Assembly: GCA_031278965.1 (NCBI GenBank)
Contig: JAITJJ010000002.1
Span: forward strand, 1-26,744
DNA length: 26,744 nucleotides
Source: Deferribacteraceae bacterium
GTDB taxonomy: Bacteria; Chrysiogenota; Deferribacteres; Deferribacterales; JAISNW01
Reading direction: 5' to 3'
Each line of letters starts with the position of its first letter. Positions within the stretch are counted from its first letter, which is position 1. Under the pieces are notes generated by a model. The model worked only from the letters and a program-made list of their open reading frames with translations. It was not told where the DNA came from and searched no databases. Of this stretch, positions 1-8,286 are shown piece by piece. The translations under genes and the position numbers were made by a program.

Positions 1-71
1 TAAGCTTTTCACACGCTCAATTTTACCTGTGCGCTATGCTGAAAAAATAAAACAAAAAGATATATTTCTTA

Positions 72-100
72 TTGACATAAACCCTCTGCTTTGATATAAA
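72..100 (+). promoter_or_regulatory. Sigma-70-type promoter of the tRNA pair
   Basis: A perfect -35 TTGACA (72-77) is separated by exactly 17 bases from a -10 TATAAA (95-100). Transcription would start near 107, about 60 bases before tRNA-Lys. Seen directly; promoter activity is inferred. The 71 bases to its left hold no feature I can support. Confidence 0.75.
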
Positions 101-165
101 AGCAAGCTCCGTAAAAATACTGCGATTATTCAGCCGTTTTTAAGCGGAAGTTTTCCATATTTATT

Positions 166-238
166 GAGCCGTTAGCTCAGGCGGTAGAGCAACTGCCTTT
201 TAAGCAGTAGGTCGCAGGTTCGAGCCCCGCACGGCTCA
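166..238 (+). tRNA. tRNA-Lys (anticodon UUU)
   Basis: This is a 73-base cloverleaf. The acceptor arms GAGCCGT and ACGGCTC pair fully, with discriminator A at 238. The anticodon stem ACTGC/GCAGT encloses the loop CTTTTAA, giving anticodon TTT, and the T-arm carries the canonical GGTTCGAGCC. CCA is not encoded. It lies 9 bases before tRNA-Glu and probably shares its transcript. Confidence 0.96.
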
Positions 239-247
239 TAATATATA

Positions 248-322
248 GTCCCGTTCGTCTAGCTCGGCCTAGGACATCGGCCTTTCACGCCGACAACAGG
301 GGTTCAAATCCCCTACGGGACG
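248..322 (+). tRNA. tRNA-Glu (anticodon UUC)
   Basis: This is a 75-base cloverleaf. The acceptor arms GTCCCGT and ACGGGAC pair, with discriminator G at 322. The anticodon stem TCGGC/GCCGA holds the loop CTTTCAC, giving anticodon TTC. The T-arm is GGGGTTCAAATCCCC. CCA is not encoded. It is probably co-transcribed with the tRNA-Lys just upstream. I see no hairpin terminator directly after it. Confidence 0.96.
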
Positions 323-475
323 CTTGGAAATTTCTTCATAATCTTTCTCTTTTCACCTTAATATATTATAATCCGTATCATTTTTTTACGTGCTCTCTTA
401 TGCCGTCCGTTTTGCAATCTTTCTGCCGCTGTTTACTATCTCTTTGACAGAGCAAATTTTTTTTGTTCTTTCCTC

Positions 476-504
476 TTGACTTCCTCAATTGCATATTATA
501 TAAC
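476..504 (+). promoter_or_regulatory. Putative promoter of the cysK-thiM operon
   Basis: TTGACT (476-481) is followed after exactly 17 bases by TATAAC (499-504). A short palindrome, ACTA-GGTT-TAGT, follows at 504-515 and could be an operator; that is a guess. Another TTGACA at 444-449 has no convincing -10 partner. The rest of 323-540 shows nothing I can name. Confidence 0.55.
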
Positions 505-540
505 TAGGTTTAGTATGAATTAAAAATAACGGAGATAAAT

Positions 541-1956
541 ATAGGACGAATAGCTAAAAATGTTGCCGAATTGATTGGCAATACCCCGCTTGTGAGGATA
601 CAAAATCCCGGTGCTGGGGGTGAAATTATCGCCAAATTGGAGATGTTTAACCCGCTCTCCAGTGTTAAAGACAGAATAGCACTCTCAATGATAGATAACG
701 CGGAAGCGGCAGGGGTTATAAAACCGGGGGATACCCTTATAGAGCCCACAAGCGGCAATACCGGCGTTGGGCTTGCCTTTGTAGCCGCAGTAAGGGGATA
801 TAAGCTGATATTGACTATGCCCGAATCTATGAGCGTTGAACGGCGCAAACTCTTAAAAGCTCTAGGAGCGAAGGTGGTTTTAACGGAAGCGGGAGCGGGT
901 ATGGAAGGTGCGGTTGAAAAAGCTTTGCAGTTAAAAAATGCCGTTGCCGGCGCCTTTATCCCTCAGCAGTTTCAAAACTCCTCTAATCCGGAAGTTCACA
1001 GAAAAACCACAGGCGAGGAGATATGGGCGGATATGGACGGAGACGTGGATATATTTGTTTCCGCTGTGGGAACGGGGGGAACCCTCACGGGGGTTGGAAG
1101 CGTTCTTAAAGAGAGAAATCCAAATGTAAAGATAGTTGCGGTTGAGCCGTTTTCCTCTTCTGTCTTATCGGGCGGAGTGCCTATGCCCCACAAGATTCAA
1201 GGGATAGGAGCAGGGTTTATCCCAGAGGTGTTGGATGTCGGGTTAATTGACGAGATCATCCGTGTGGAAGACGATAGTGCGGGAGAAACCGCAAGGGAAT
1301 TGGCGCGCAAACAGGGGCTTTTAGTTGGCATCTCCTCCGGCGCCGCCCTATGGGCTGCAAAAGTTTTGGCGGCGCGTCCGGAGAATAGCGGCAAAAAAAT
1401 TCTCGTTATCTTTCCCGACACGGGAGAGCGTTACCTTAGCACCTGGTTATATGAAGATTTTAACGAGGAAGACGAAGAGCCGTCATTTAAAACCGCTCTT
1501 GAAAGCACGGGAGAAAAAGGGACAAGCGCCTCTGAGCTTGCGCTGCACTATTTTAAGAACGGTTTTTCATGCAGCGAGGCGACCATTAAAGCCTTCAATG
1601 ATTTTTATAGGCTTGGGCTTCCTTCGCAATTTCATAAGATTGCCACAGGTTTCGGCGGAGGTTTGGGGGAATCCGGATGCGCCTGCGGGTGCGTTACGGG
1701 GTGTATTATGGCGCTGGGGCTCCTTGCGGGGCGTGAAAAAGTTCATGAATCAAACAGGATGGTATTTTTGGCAACCCATGAGCTTCACGACCAATTCCGT
1801 AAAAAACACCGGGCGATATGCTGCCGAATCTTAACCAGAAGTGTTGAGTGGTCATCGGCGGAACATAAAAAACTTTGTGAGCATTATGTTTTTGATGCGG
1901 CGGAAATATCCGAGAATATTATTAATCAGCGCTTGCGCGAGTATATACGCAATTGA
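541..1956 (+). CDS. cysK: Cysteine synthase (CysK-type) fused to a C_GCAxxG_C_C domain
   Basis: The first ~310 residues are an O-acetylserine sulfhydrylase of PLP fold-type II, forming L-cysteine from O-acetylserine and sulfide in the cytosol. Visible motifs are SSVKDR (PLP lysine K43), TSGNTGVG, GTGGTLTGVG and GISSGAA. The last ~140 residues are a C_GCAxxG_C_C domain: C344, then C380-A-C382-G-C384-x3-C388, C427-C428 and C446, a probable redox or metal/cluster-binding module (inferred). The start is unusual. The family N-terminus IAKNVAELIGNTPL is encoded in frame from 541, but the only standard start (TTG 571) lies inside that motif. GGAG at 531-534 sits six bases before ATA 541, which I take as the start (471 aa). 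It is the first gene of an operon with a methyltransferase, thiM, a Trm112-like gene and a flavin reductase. Whether the preferred sulfur donor is sulfide or something delivered by the C-terminal domain cannot be read from the sequence. Confidence 0.9.
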   Translation: MGRIAKNVAELIGNTPLVRIQNPGAGGEIIAKLEMFNPLSSVKDRIALSMIDNAEAAGVIKPGDTLIEPTSGNTGVGLAFVAAVRGYKLILTMPESMSVERRKLLKALGAKVVLTEAGAGMEGAVEKALQLKNAVAGAFIPQQFQNSSNPEVHRKTTGEEIWADMDGDVDIFVSAVGTGGTLTGVGSVLKERNPNVKIVAVEPFSSSVLSGGVPMPHKIQGIGAGFIPEVLDVGLIDEIIRVEDDSAGETARELARKQGLLVGISSGAALWAAKVLAARPENSGKKILVIFPDTGERYLSTWLYEDFNEEDEEPSFKTALESTGEKGTSASELALHYFKNGFSCSEATIKAFNDFYRLGLPSQFHKIATGFGGGLGESGCACGCVTGCIMALGLLAGREKVHESNRMVFLATHELHDQFRKKHRAICCRILTRSVEWSSAEHKKLCEHYVFDAAEISENIINQRLREYIRN

Positions 1957-1966
1957 GGTGTAGCTT

Positions 1967-2680
1967 ATGATTGGTGAAACAGATAGGGTATCCCGATATG
2001 ACGGGTTGGCGGACTGGTACGAAGCGGCGATGAACAGCGCCGCCGAACGCGGAGATTTGCGTGCATCGTCAAACACGCTCCTTGCGGAACTTGTAGGTCC
2101 GGGAAGCGGCGTTGCTCTTGATATCGGGTGCGGAACAGGGGCGGTATCCGAAGAACTCCGTACTCTGGGATATGATCCTATAGGTATTGATCTCTCGCCG
2201 GATCAACTTAGGCTTGCGGCAAACCGCCTCCCTGTTATTCAGGCTGATGCAACCTATCTCCCCATAGCATCCGGTTCGATTCCCCTCGTTTATACAACTT
2301 ACACCTCAACAGAGTATGACGATCTGCAGGAGGTGATAAATGAAATAGCACGGGTATTGGAACCGGGCGGGCGGTATGTGGAGATCGCCACCCACCCCTG
2401 CTTTAACGGCGGGTATGCGAAAACCCTTGATGACGGTTCTGTGGTAGTGCAACCGGGATACCGCAAAAGCCATTACCTTGAACCCTCTCATTTTACAAGC
2501 CCGGTTAGAAGTCGGGTCGGCGCATGGAACAGGCCGTTGGAAGATATTTTTAATATTATCCTAAAGGCAGGGCTTCAGATCGAACGCGTAGCAGAGAGCG
2601 GAGCGGGGAAGCTCCCCGACACGATCGGAATTGTTGCCTTAAAGCCCCATAAATCCGCGCAAAGCAGATCATTTAATTAG
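1967..2680 (+). CDS. Class I SAM-dependent methyltransferase
   Basis: This is a 237-residue Rossmann-fold methyltransferase. Motif I is ALDIGCGTGAVSEEL (around residues 46-60), followed by an acidic motif II (GIDLSPDQL) and an EIARVLEPGGRYVEIA stretch typical of the Methyltransf_11 group. SAM binding is well supported; the substrate is unknown. The start ATG 1967 has GAGGTG at 1955-1960, overlapping the TGA of the cysteine synthase, so translation is probably coupled. A Trm112-like small protein is encoded two genes downstream. Trm112 proteins are known to activate methyltransferases in eukaryotes and archaea, so a partnership is possible but untested. Confidence 0.85.
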   Translation: MIGETDRVSRYDGLADWYEAAMNSAAERGDLRASSNTLLAELVGPGSGVALDIGCGTGAVSEELRTLGYDPIGIDLSPDQLRLAANRLPVIQADATYLPIASGSIPLVYTTYTSTEYDDLQEVINEIARVLEPGGRYVEIATHPCFNGGYAKTLDDGSVVVQPGYRKSHYLEPSHFTSPVRSRVGAWNRPLEDIFNIILKAGLQIERVAESGAGKLPDTIGIVALKPHKSAQSRSFN

Positions 2681-2693
2681 AGGGGGTCTTTTT

Positions 2694-3488
2694 ATGTCAG
2701 ATATAATTGAGAGAGTTGCTTGGCCTAATCTCACTGTTGCGGAAGATCTTAAAAAGCTGCGGGCGGCGGTGCCGCTAACCCACTGCATCACAAATATAGT
2801 GGCAACAAACTTTACGGCTAACATCCTCTTAGCCATCGGTGCTTCACCCGCTATGGTGGTGGCGGCGGAAGAAGCCGGAGATTTTGCCTCCGTTGCTCAG
2901 GGGCTGCTCATCAATGTGGGGACCATAACCCGATACGACAGGGAAGCGATGCTTATAGCGGCGGAAAGCGCCCATAAAGCAAAAACGCCGTGGGTTCTAG
3001 ATCCGGTAGCGGCGGGACCCCTTGCATATCGCACGGAAATTGTTTATGAGTTGATTAAATTCAAACCTAATGTAATTCGCGGAAACGCTTCGGAAATTAT
3101 AGCGGTAGCAGGCGCTACAGGCAACGCCAAAGGCCCTGACTCAACGGCTGGTTCGGACGAGGCTCTCCCTTACGCAAAGGAGTTAGCGTTAAAAACCGGT
3201 TCTGTAGTTGCCGTAAGCGGGGAGACCGATTATATCACGGACGGAGAAAAGATCGCCGCCGTGCCTGGCGGACATATATTAATGACTAAAACTACAGGAA
3301 CCGGCTGCGCTTTAGGTGCGGTAATTGCGGCGTTCCTTGCGGTGGCAGAGACTGACTTTCAAGCGGCGGTAAACGGTTCTGTAACATATGCGGAAACAGG
3401 TTTGCGCGCGGCGAAAGAAGCTCGCGGTTCGGGCTCTTTTGCAGTTCGCTTCCTTGATCACCTTTCGCTTATCGGAAAAGAGTATTGA
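2694..3488 (+). CDS. thiM: Hydroxyethylthiazole kinase
   Basis: This 264-residue ribokinase-like protein is close to the usual ThiM length. It phosphorylates 4-methyl-5-(2-hydroxyethyl)thiazole in thiamine salvage. Diagnostic stretches are PLTHCITNIVATNFTAN near residue 27, ASPAMVVAAEE, the substrate loop IRGNASEI, and the anion-hole/ATP motif TTGTGCALGAV near residue 200. An SD (GAGGGGG) lies just before ATG 2694, 13 bases after the methyltransferase stop. ThiD, the pyrimidine-side kinase, is encoded near the other end of the window (22093-22902). No thiE is visible here, and I see no TPP riboswitch before this gene. Confidence 0.94.
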   Translation: MSDIIERVAWPNLTVAEDLKKLRAAVPLTHCITNIVATNFTANILLAIGASPAMVVAAEEAGDFASVAQGLLINVGTITRYDREAMLIAAESAHKAKTPWVLDPVAAGPLAYRTEIVYELIKFKPNVIRGNASEIIAVAGATGNAKGPDSTAGSDEALPYAKELALKTGSVVAVSGETDYITDGEKIAAVPGGHILMTKTTGTGCALGAVIAAFLAVAETDFQAAVNGSVTYAETGLRAAKEARGSGSFAVRFLDHLSLIGKEY

Positions 3489-3511
3489 AACTTTTTATAA
3501 AGAGGTGGGAT

Positions 3512-3721
3512 ATGGTAGAAATTTATAGTTTGCTTGTGGATCCGGTGGATAAAAAGCCGCTGCAATGGCTTGAAGACAAAAACATCCTATTCAACCCGCG
3601 CGAAAATAAGGGGTATCCGGTAATAAACGGAATACCGGAGCTTGTGCCAGCGAAAGCGATTGCGCTTGATATTAAACCGTCAAAAAGAGGGTGCAAAAGG
3701 AGGGAAAATGCGTCTCGCTAA
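3512..3721 (+). CDS. Small Trm112/YcaR-like protein
   Basis: This 69-residue protein resembles the Trm112p/UPF0434 family: LLVDPVDKKPL near the N-terminus, then a hydrophobic strand and YPVINGIPELVPAKA. The CxxC zinc ligands seen in some family members are absent; the only cysteine is in the basic tail (KRGCKRR). The ATG at 3512 has AGAGGTGG just upstream and gives the family-typical N-terminus; a TTG at 3485 overlapping the thiM stop is less likely. It overlaps the next gene by 14 bases. Family role: small activator or chaperone of methyltransferases, or a YcaR-type protein of unknown role. The assignment rests on a short motif. Confidence 0.7.
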   Translation: MVEIYSLLVDPVDKKPLQWLEDKNILFNPRENKGYPVINGIPELVPAKAIALDIKPSKRGCKRRENASR

Positions 3722-4313
3722 AAGTGCGTTAAAGGTATCTTCAACCATCCTCTCTCCCGCCCCAACGCTGATGGTTTCGTGCAGGGGGGTTGAGCCGCCA
3801 TACAACAAAGACAATGTTATCTCCATAGCTATGGCAGCAACTTTAAGCACGGTGCCGCCGCTTGTGGGAATTTCCATAAAACAAGTCCGTTTTTCCTACC
3901 AACAGATTAGAGAGTCTATGGAGTATGTTATCAATCTTGTGGGGAGAGACCTTGTCTATGAAGCTGATTGGTGCGGCGTGAAATCAGGGCGCGATTATGA
4001 TAAATTTGCGGAATGCTCCCTCACCCCTGCTCCGATCCCCAACCTCTCAATCGCTCCGGCCATAGCGGAGTCGCCTTTATCTATCGGGTGCAGGGTTGTG
4101 GATATTCTGAAAGTCGGGAGCTATGATCTCTTTGTGGGGGAGGTAGTGTCTGTGGAGGCGGATCCGGCTATCCTCAATGAAAAAGGGTTGCCGGATTTTC
4201 AAAAAGCCGGGCTTGTTTCATACAATAACGGAAAATATTACGACATTGGAGAATGCAGAGGGAACTTGGGCTATTCGCTAAAGTTAAAAAATACGGAACG
4301 GCTTCAGGCATAA
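3708..4313 (+). CDS. Flavin reductase-like (RutF/DIM6/NTAB family) FMN-binding protein
   Basis: This 201-residue protein has the split-barrel flavin reductase-like fold typical of anaerobe proteins. Markers are SPAPTLMVSCRG near residue 16, DNVISIAMAATLSTVPPLVGISI, an IRESMEYVINL helix, and CRVVDILKVGSYDLFVGEVV near residue 130. Such proteins bind FMN and either reduce it with NAD(P)H or act as small flavoproteins; the partner is unknown. AAGGAGG at 3697-3703 fixes ATG 3708 as the start, which lies inside the Trm112-like gene. It is the last gene of the plus-strand operon. The 124 bases to the convergent regulator gene show no clear terminator. Confidence 0.82.
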   Translation: MRLAKSALKVSSTILSPAPTLMVSCRGVEPPYNKDNVISIAMAATLSTVPPLVGISIKQVRFSYQQIRESMEYVINLVGRDLVYEADWCGVKSGRDYDKFAECSLTPAPIPNLSIAPAIAESPLSIGCRVVDILKVGSYDLFVGEVVSVEADPAILNEKGLPDFQKAGLVSYNNGKYYDIGECRGNLGYSLKLKNTERLQA

Positions 4314-4437
4314 GAACCCCTGCTCATCTTCCGGTTCGGGCTTCCAAGCGATTTATCCCGTTCTTCAATATCAATGCCTCTGCCGGCAATACCCTTTTTT
4401 ACATTTATCCGGACTATAGCATAAAATAGATATATAA

Positions 4438-5787
4438 TTACGGTTTTTCCAGATTATATGCCTTTATCTTTTTGTGCAGATATGAACGTTCAATATCCAG
4501 AAGTCGCGAGGCTTTGGATACGTTCCAGTTGGAGGCGGCGAGGGCTTTTATGATATACTGTTTTTCAAATTCATCCCGCGCGTCTTTTAGCGGGGAGGAC
4601 ATGTCAATAGGGATCTCCTCAATTAGCCCGCCTTGAGAAAAATAATCAGGAAGTTCGTCCGCCGTCAATGTTTCAGATTCGGAGAGCACCGCCAAACGTT
4701 CCACCACATGCCGCAACTGCCGAACATTTCCCGGCCAATTGAAGCGAACAAATATCTCCATAAGTTCCGGGGAGATTAATTTGCGCGGAAGGGCGTTGTC
4801 AAAACACGCTTCCTCAAGGAAGTGAAGGGCAAGCAAGGCAATATCTTCGGGGCGGGTTCTTAAAGGGGGAACCTCTATGGGGATAACGTTAATTCTGTAA
4901 TATAAATCTTCACGGAAGTTTCCCGCACTAACCTCTATTTCAAGATTTTTGCTAGTTGCGGAGATGAGGCGGAAATCGGAACGGATATTTTCAAAGCCGC
5001 CAATCCTTGTAAAAGTGCCGCTTTCTAAAACTCTAAGGAGTTTTGCCTGAATCTGGGGCTCCAGATAAGCTATCTCATCCAGCAAAAGGGTGCCGCCGCC
5101 CGCAAGCTCAATCTTGCCGAGTTTTAATGCCGCCGCACCGGGAAAGGCGCCCTTTTCATGCCCAAAAAGTTCGCTCTCCGTAAGATCTGCGGGCACGGCG
5201 GAGCAATTCATCTCCACAAAAGAGGAATCCGCCCTTTTGGAAAGCATATGTATAAGGCGTGCCACATGCTCTTTCCCTGTTCCGTTTTCTCCGAACACCA
5301 AAACCCACGCGTTGGTGGGGGCAATCTTCTCTATCTTCTTTTTTAGGTTTTTTAATGGCCTGCTTTCTCCGATAAGATTATACTTTTTTAAAAGGTTAAA
5401 CTTTGATTCCCTTAAATCATCAAGGATTTTCAGCTTTTCCTGAATATGCATCACTATGGTTACTATCCGCTCCAGGGAGAGAGGTTTTTCAAGAAAATCA
5501 TATGCCCCCCAGCGTATGGATTCCACGGCGTTTTCTATCTTGCTGTGACCGGAGATCATAACCACCTCAAGCTCCGGCATATTCCGCTTTATCTCCCGCA
5601 ACCCTTCGGAACCGTCTTTATCCGGCAGCCATACGTCAAGGAAAACAACGTCAAACTGCTCTTGCTGCAGGGCTTTAAAACCGTCTTCAAAATTCAAACG
5701 GTAACTGCACTGATAGCCTTCGTCCTCTAAAATCCCTTGTATGGCAAGGCAGATATTCTTTTCGTCATCAATAACCAACACTTTCAT
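4438..5787 (-). CDS. Sigma-54-type response regulator (NtrC/NtrX/AtoC family) with altered GAFTGA loop
   Basis: Domains of this 449-residue protein: REC at 1-120 with phosphoacceptor D51 (VVFLDVWLP) and K101; AAA+ at ~138-370 with Walker A GENGTGK (166-172) and Walker B GGTLLLDE (231-238); and a Fis-type HTH at the C-terminus (WNVSKASRLLDIERSYLHKK). The sigma-54 contact loop reads GAFPGA (213-218) instead of GAFTGA. This threonine is known to be important for sigma-54 contact in PspF/NtrC, so the protein may work poorly or differently as an activator, as reported for some NtrX-like proteins. ATG 5787 follows CAGGTG and matches the REC start; an upstream in-frame extension of nine residues is not needed. 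It lies 167 bases downstream of the hybrid kinase on the same strand, and may belong to the same signalling unit. Confidence 0.92.
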   Translation of the reverse strand: MKVLVIDDEKNICLAIQGILEDEGYQCSYRLNFEDGFKALQQEQFDVVFLDVWLPDKDGSEGLREIKRNMPELEVVMISGHSKIENAVESIRWGAYDFLEKPLSLERIVTIVMHIQEKLKILDDLRESKFNLLKKYNLIGESRPLKNLKKKIEKIAPTNAWVLVFGENGTGKEHVARLIHMLSKRADSSFVEMNCSAVPADLTESELFGHEKGAFPGAAALKLGKIELAGGGTLLLDEIAYLEPQIQAKLLRVLESGTFTRIGGFENIRSDFRLISATSKNLEIEVSAGNFREDLYYRINVIPIEVPPLRTRPEDIALLALHFLEEACFDNALPRKLISPELMEIFVRFNWPGNVRQLRHVVERLAVLSESETLTADELPDYFSQGGLIEEIPIDMSSPLKDARDEFEKQYIIKALAASNWNVSKASRLLDIERSYLHKKIKAYNLEKP

Positions 5788-5954
5788 AAAACACCTGTTG
5801 ACAATATTACACATAAATAGAAAAAAAACAACAGAAAAGAGTGTTTAAATATCGGTTGGTCTGCTCCGGCAATTAATTTAAATTCGGGGTTTTAATGTTT
5901 ATAGATTTCCCGGAACCGCAGCTAATTTTAAGGAAAGATTTATGCTTGTTCCGC

Positions 5955-8261
5955 CTATCCCTTTTCAATCATATCTTCCAAAGTTTTTAGAAGCTCTTCA
6001 TATTCCAGATTGTCCGCCAAATACCTAATGGTTTTTATGATTCCTCCGCCGGTTTGGTATGTGTATTTTTCAGTCTCCAAAAGTATGTCTTCCATTTTTT
6101 GGGAATCAAATTCCAGGCAAGCCTGTTTAAGAGCGATAAAAACGTTGGGATCGGGGGCGGGGAGTATATCTTTTTTTGTATCCGTCTTTTTCAGAAGATC
6201 GTTTAATGCCCCTAGCAGCGTTTTGGCTGATCTTATAAAGAGGGGGCTATTCTCTTTCACAAACTGTTCGTCTCCCCGTTTTGCGGCGGCTTCCAAATCC
6301 TCTGCAAAACGCCCTATCCGATTTGCGGAGATACCGTAGGCGGAACCTTTTATTCCATGCACTAAGATTGCGTAGTCTTTAAGGGGAGTTGCGCCTATGT
6401 CCGTCAATTTATCCAAAATATCCGGCGTATGGCTTGCAAACGATCTAACAACCTGAAGATAAGAAGCTGAACCGCCGTATCGCCCTATTCCGCCGGCAAT
6501 ATCCATGCCTTCTATGCTTACGCTTTCCAGCGAGTTGCTGTCATCATCGCTCTCAACGGAGAGTTTGAAGGGCTCTACGTGCATGTCGGCACGCTTTACC
6601 CAACGGTTTAATACCATGTCAAGGTCTGTCACATTGACTGGCTTGGAGAGAAAGTCTTGAAACCCGTTCTGGAGAAAGATCTGGGCGCTCCCCACCAGAG
6701 CGTTGGCTGTCAGGGCTATTATCGGAACGGTTTTGCCGTAATCTCCGTCAATCTCTTCCCTTATTATCCGTGCCGTTTCAATTCCGTCCATATTCGGCAT
6801 CATATGATCCATTAATATGGCATCATAGTGAACTTTCGCATCCTTAATCTTTGCAATTGCTTCTTCGCCGCTCAACACACAGTCCACAGTGATGTCATAG
6901 GGGGCTAAAAGCGCTTTTGCCACATCAAGGTTGGTGATCAGGTCGTCAACCACCAATATTCTTGCATATGACATATGCGTTCTTATCAGATTCTTATTTT
7001 TTACGCGCCGATCCGTATATTGAAAGCGTTTTAGATTATTGACCATCTCCGAGCCTATGGGGGCGCTGTTTACTATCCCCTGACGGAAACGGACAGTGAA
7101 GGTGCTTCCTTCTCCGTAAACACTGTCAACATGTATATCGCCGCCGAAGAGGTCTAAGAGATTTCTGCATATGGAAAGTCCAAGCCCTGTCCCCTCAATA
7201 TGCCGGTGACTCTGTATATTGACCTGCTCATATTGCGAAAAGAGCCTGTCTATATCATCTCTTCTAATTCCTATCCCCGTATCGCTTACAGATACGGTAA
7301 GCCAAACATCGTTATTTTCAATCTCACTCTCTATCTTTAAGATAACTTTCCCGTGCGGAGTATACTTAAAAGCGTTGGAAAGGAGGTTGTTCAGTATCTG
7401 TTTCACTCTTAGCTCATCTCCATAAACAACAGACGGGAGATGTTCATCAATCTGGAGCTCAAAATCAATCGGTTTTGAACCTATGCGAACAATATTCAAA
7501 CTGATGGTATCATATATCATACTCGCAATATCGTATTTGGAGAGAATGAGCTCCATTCTGCCGGATTCTATTTTGGATATATCCAATATATCGTTTATGA
7601 TCCCCAAAAGAGTGGCGCCGGAGTTATATATCTTTTCAAGATTAAGGTGGGTTTGCTCCGGGAGATTTTTGTCGAGTTCCGCTTCGCTTAAACCCAATAT
7701 GGCGTTAAGAGGAGTGCGTATCTCGTGACTCATATTAGCAAGAAAATCGCTCTTGGCTTGGGATTCAGCCTTTGCCTTCTTTGCCTGCAAAAAGTCCGTA
7801 AGGTCATGAAAGAGAGTTATTGCCCCTAAAAGGGAGTTTTTATCGTCCATCATAGGAGTGAAGTGGACCACATAGTTTTTAATTTCTCCGTCATGCCTAA
7901 AATCTATGGATATATCAAGGGTGATATTCAAACGGGCATCCATGGCTTGCTGGAAGTTGGTGTCCATCCAGTCGGCTTCGGCAGGCTCCATAAAGCCCTT
8001 AAATACCTCCACAAAGGTTCTTAGGTGTATCTTATCAAAAGAGGATATGTTTGCCCGCTTGAGGAAAACCTCCGTGCAATAAATAATCCGCCCGAATTGG
8101 TCAAACAATATCATAATTTCAGGGCTGTGTTTCAGCAAAAGGTTTAAGAATATACTGTCAGCGGACGTTTCTGATTTAAGCGTTTTTACAAAGTTTTCCT
8201 CAAAACCGCTATTATAGCTCAAATTTTCAATCGGAGCAACAATTCGCTGCACTTTATTCAA
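5955..8261 (-). CDS. Hybrid sensor histidine kinase (PAS-HisKA-HATPase-REC-Hpt)
   Basis: This 768-residue, apparently soluble kinase has no membrane segment that I can see. Order: PAS-like region ~37-155; HisKA with H179 in SHEIRTPLNAILG; HATPase with N box NNLLSNAFKYT, DTGIGI and GTGLGLS; REC ~433-555 with D485 (AILMDHMMP) and K540; and an Hpt domain with H635 (VHGIKGSA). The full His-Asp-His chain in one protein implies a phosphorelay to a separate receiver. The neighbouring HD-GYP and sigma-54 regulators are the obvious candidates, by position only. The start is TTG 8261, preceded by GGGAGGG at good spacing, 25 bases after the HD-GYP gene, so the two are probably co-transcribed. Confidence 0.94.
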   Translation of the reverse strand: MNKVQRIVAPIENLSYNSGFEENFVKTLKSETSADSIFLNLLLKHSPEIMILFDQFGRIIYCTEVFLKRANISSFDKIHLRTFVEVFKGFMEPAEADWMDTNFQQAMDARLNITLDISIDFRHDGEIKNYVVHFTPMMDDKNSLLGAITLFHDLTDFLQAKKAKAESQAKSDFLANMSHEIRTPLNAILGLSEAELDKNLPEQTHLNLEKIYNSGATLLGIINDILDISKIESGRMELILSKYDIASMIYDTISLNIVRIGSKPIDFELQIDEHLPSVVYGDELRVKQILNNLLSNAFKYTPHGKVILKIESEIENNDVWLTVSVSDTGIGIRRDDIDRLFSQYEQVNIQSHRHIEGTGLGLSICRNLLDLFGGDIHVDSVYGEGSTFTVRFRQGIVNSAPIGSEMVNNLKRFQYTDRRVKNKNLIRTHMSYARILVVDDLITNLDVAKALLAPYDITVDCVLSGEEAIAKIKDAKVHYDAILMDHMMPNMDGIETARIIREEIDGDYGKTVPIIALTANALVGSAQIFLQNGFQDFLSKPVNVTDLDMVLNRWVKRADMHVEPFKLSVESDDDSNSLESVSIEGMDIAGGIGRYGGSASYLQVVRSFASHTPDILDKLTDIGATPLKDYAILVHGIKGSAYGISANRIGRFAEDLEAAAKRGDEQFVKENSPLFIRSAKTLLGALNDLLKKTDTKKDILPAPDPNVFIALKQACLEFDSQKMEDILLETEKYTYQTGGGIIKTIRYLADNLEYEELLKTLEDMIEKG

Positions 8262-8286
8262 TTATCCCTCCCAAAAAGTAAAAGAA

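Noticed and set aside
571..573. TTG 571 as the start of the cysteine synthase gene
   Set aside because: It lies inside the conserved ELIGNTPL motif, has no SD at the right place, and the ten residues before it are clearly family-like.
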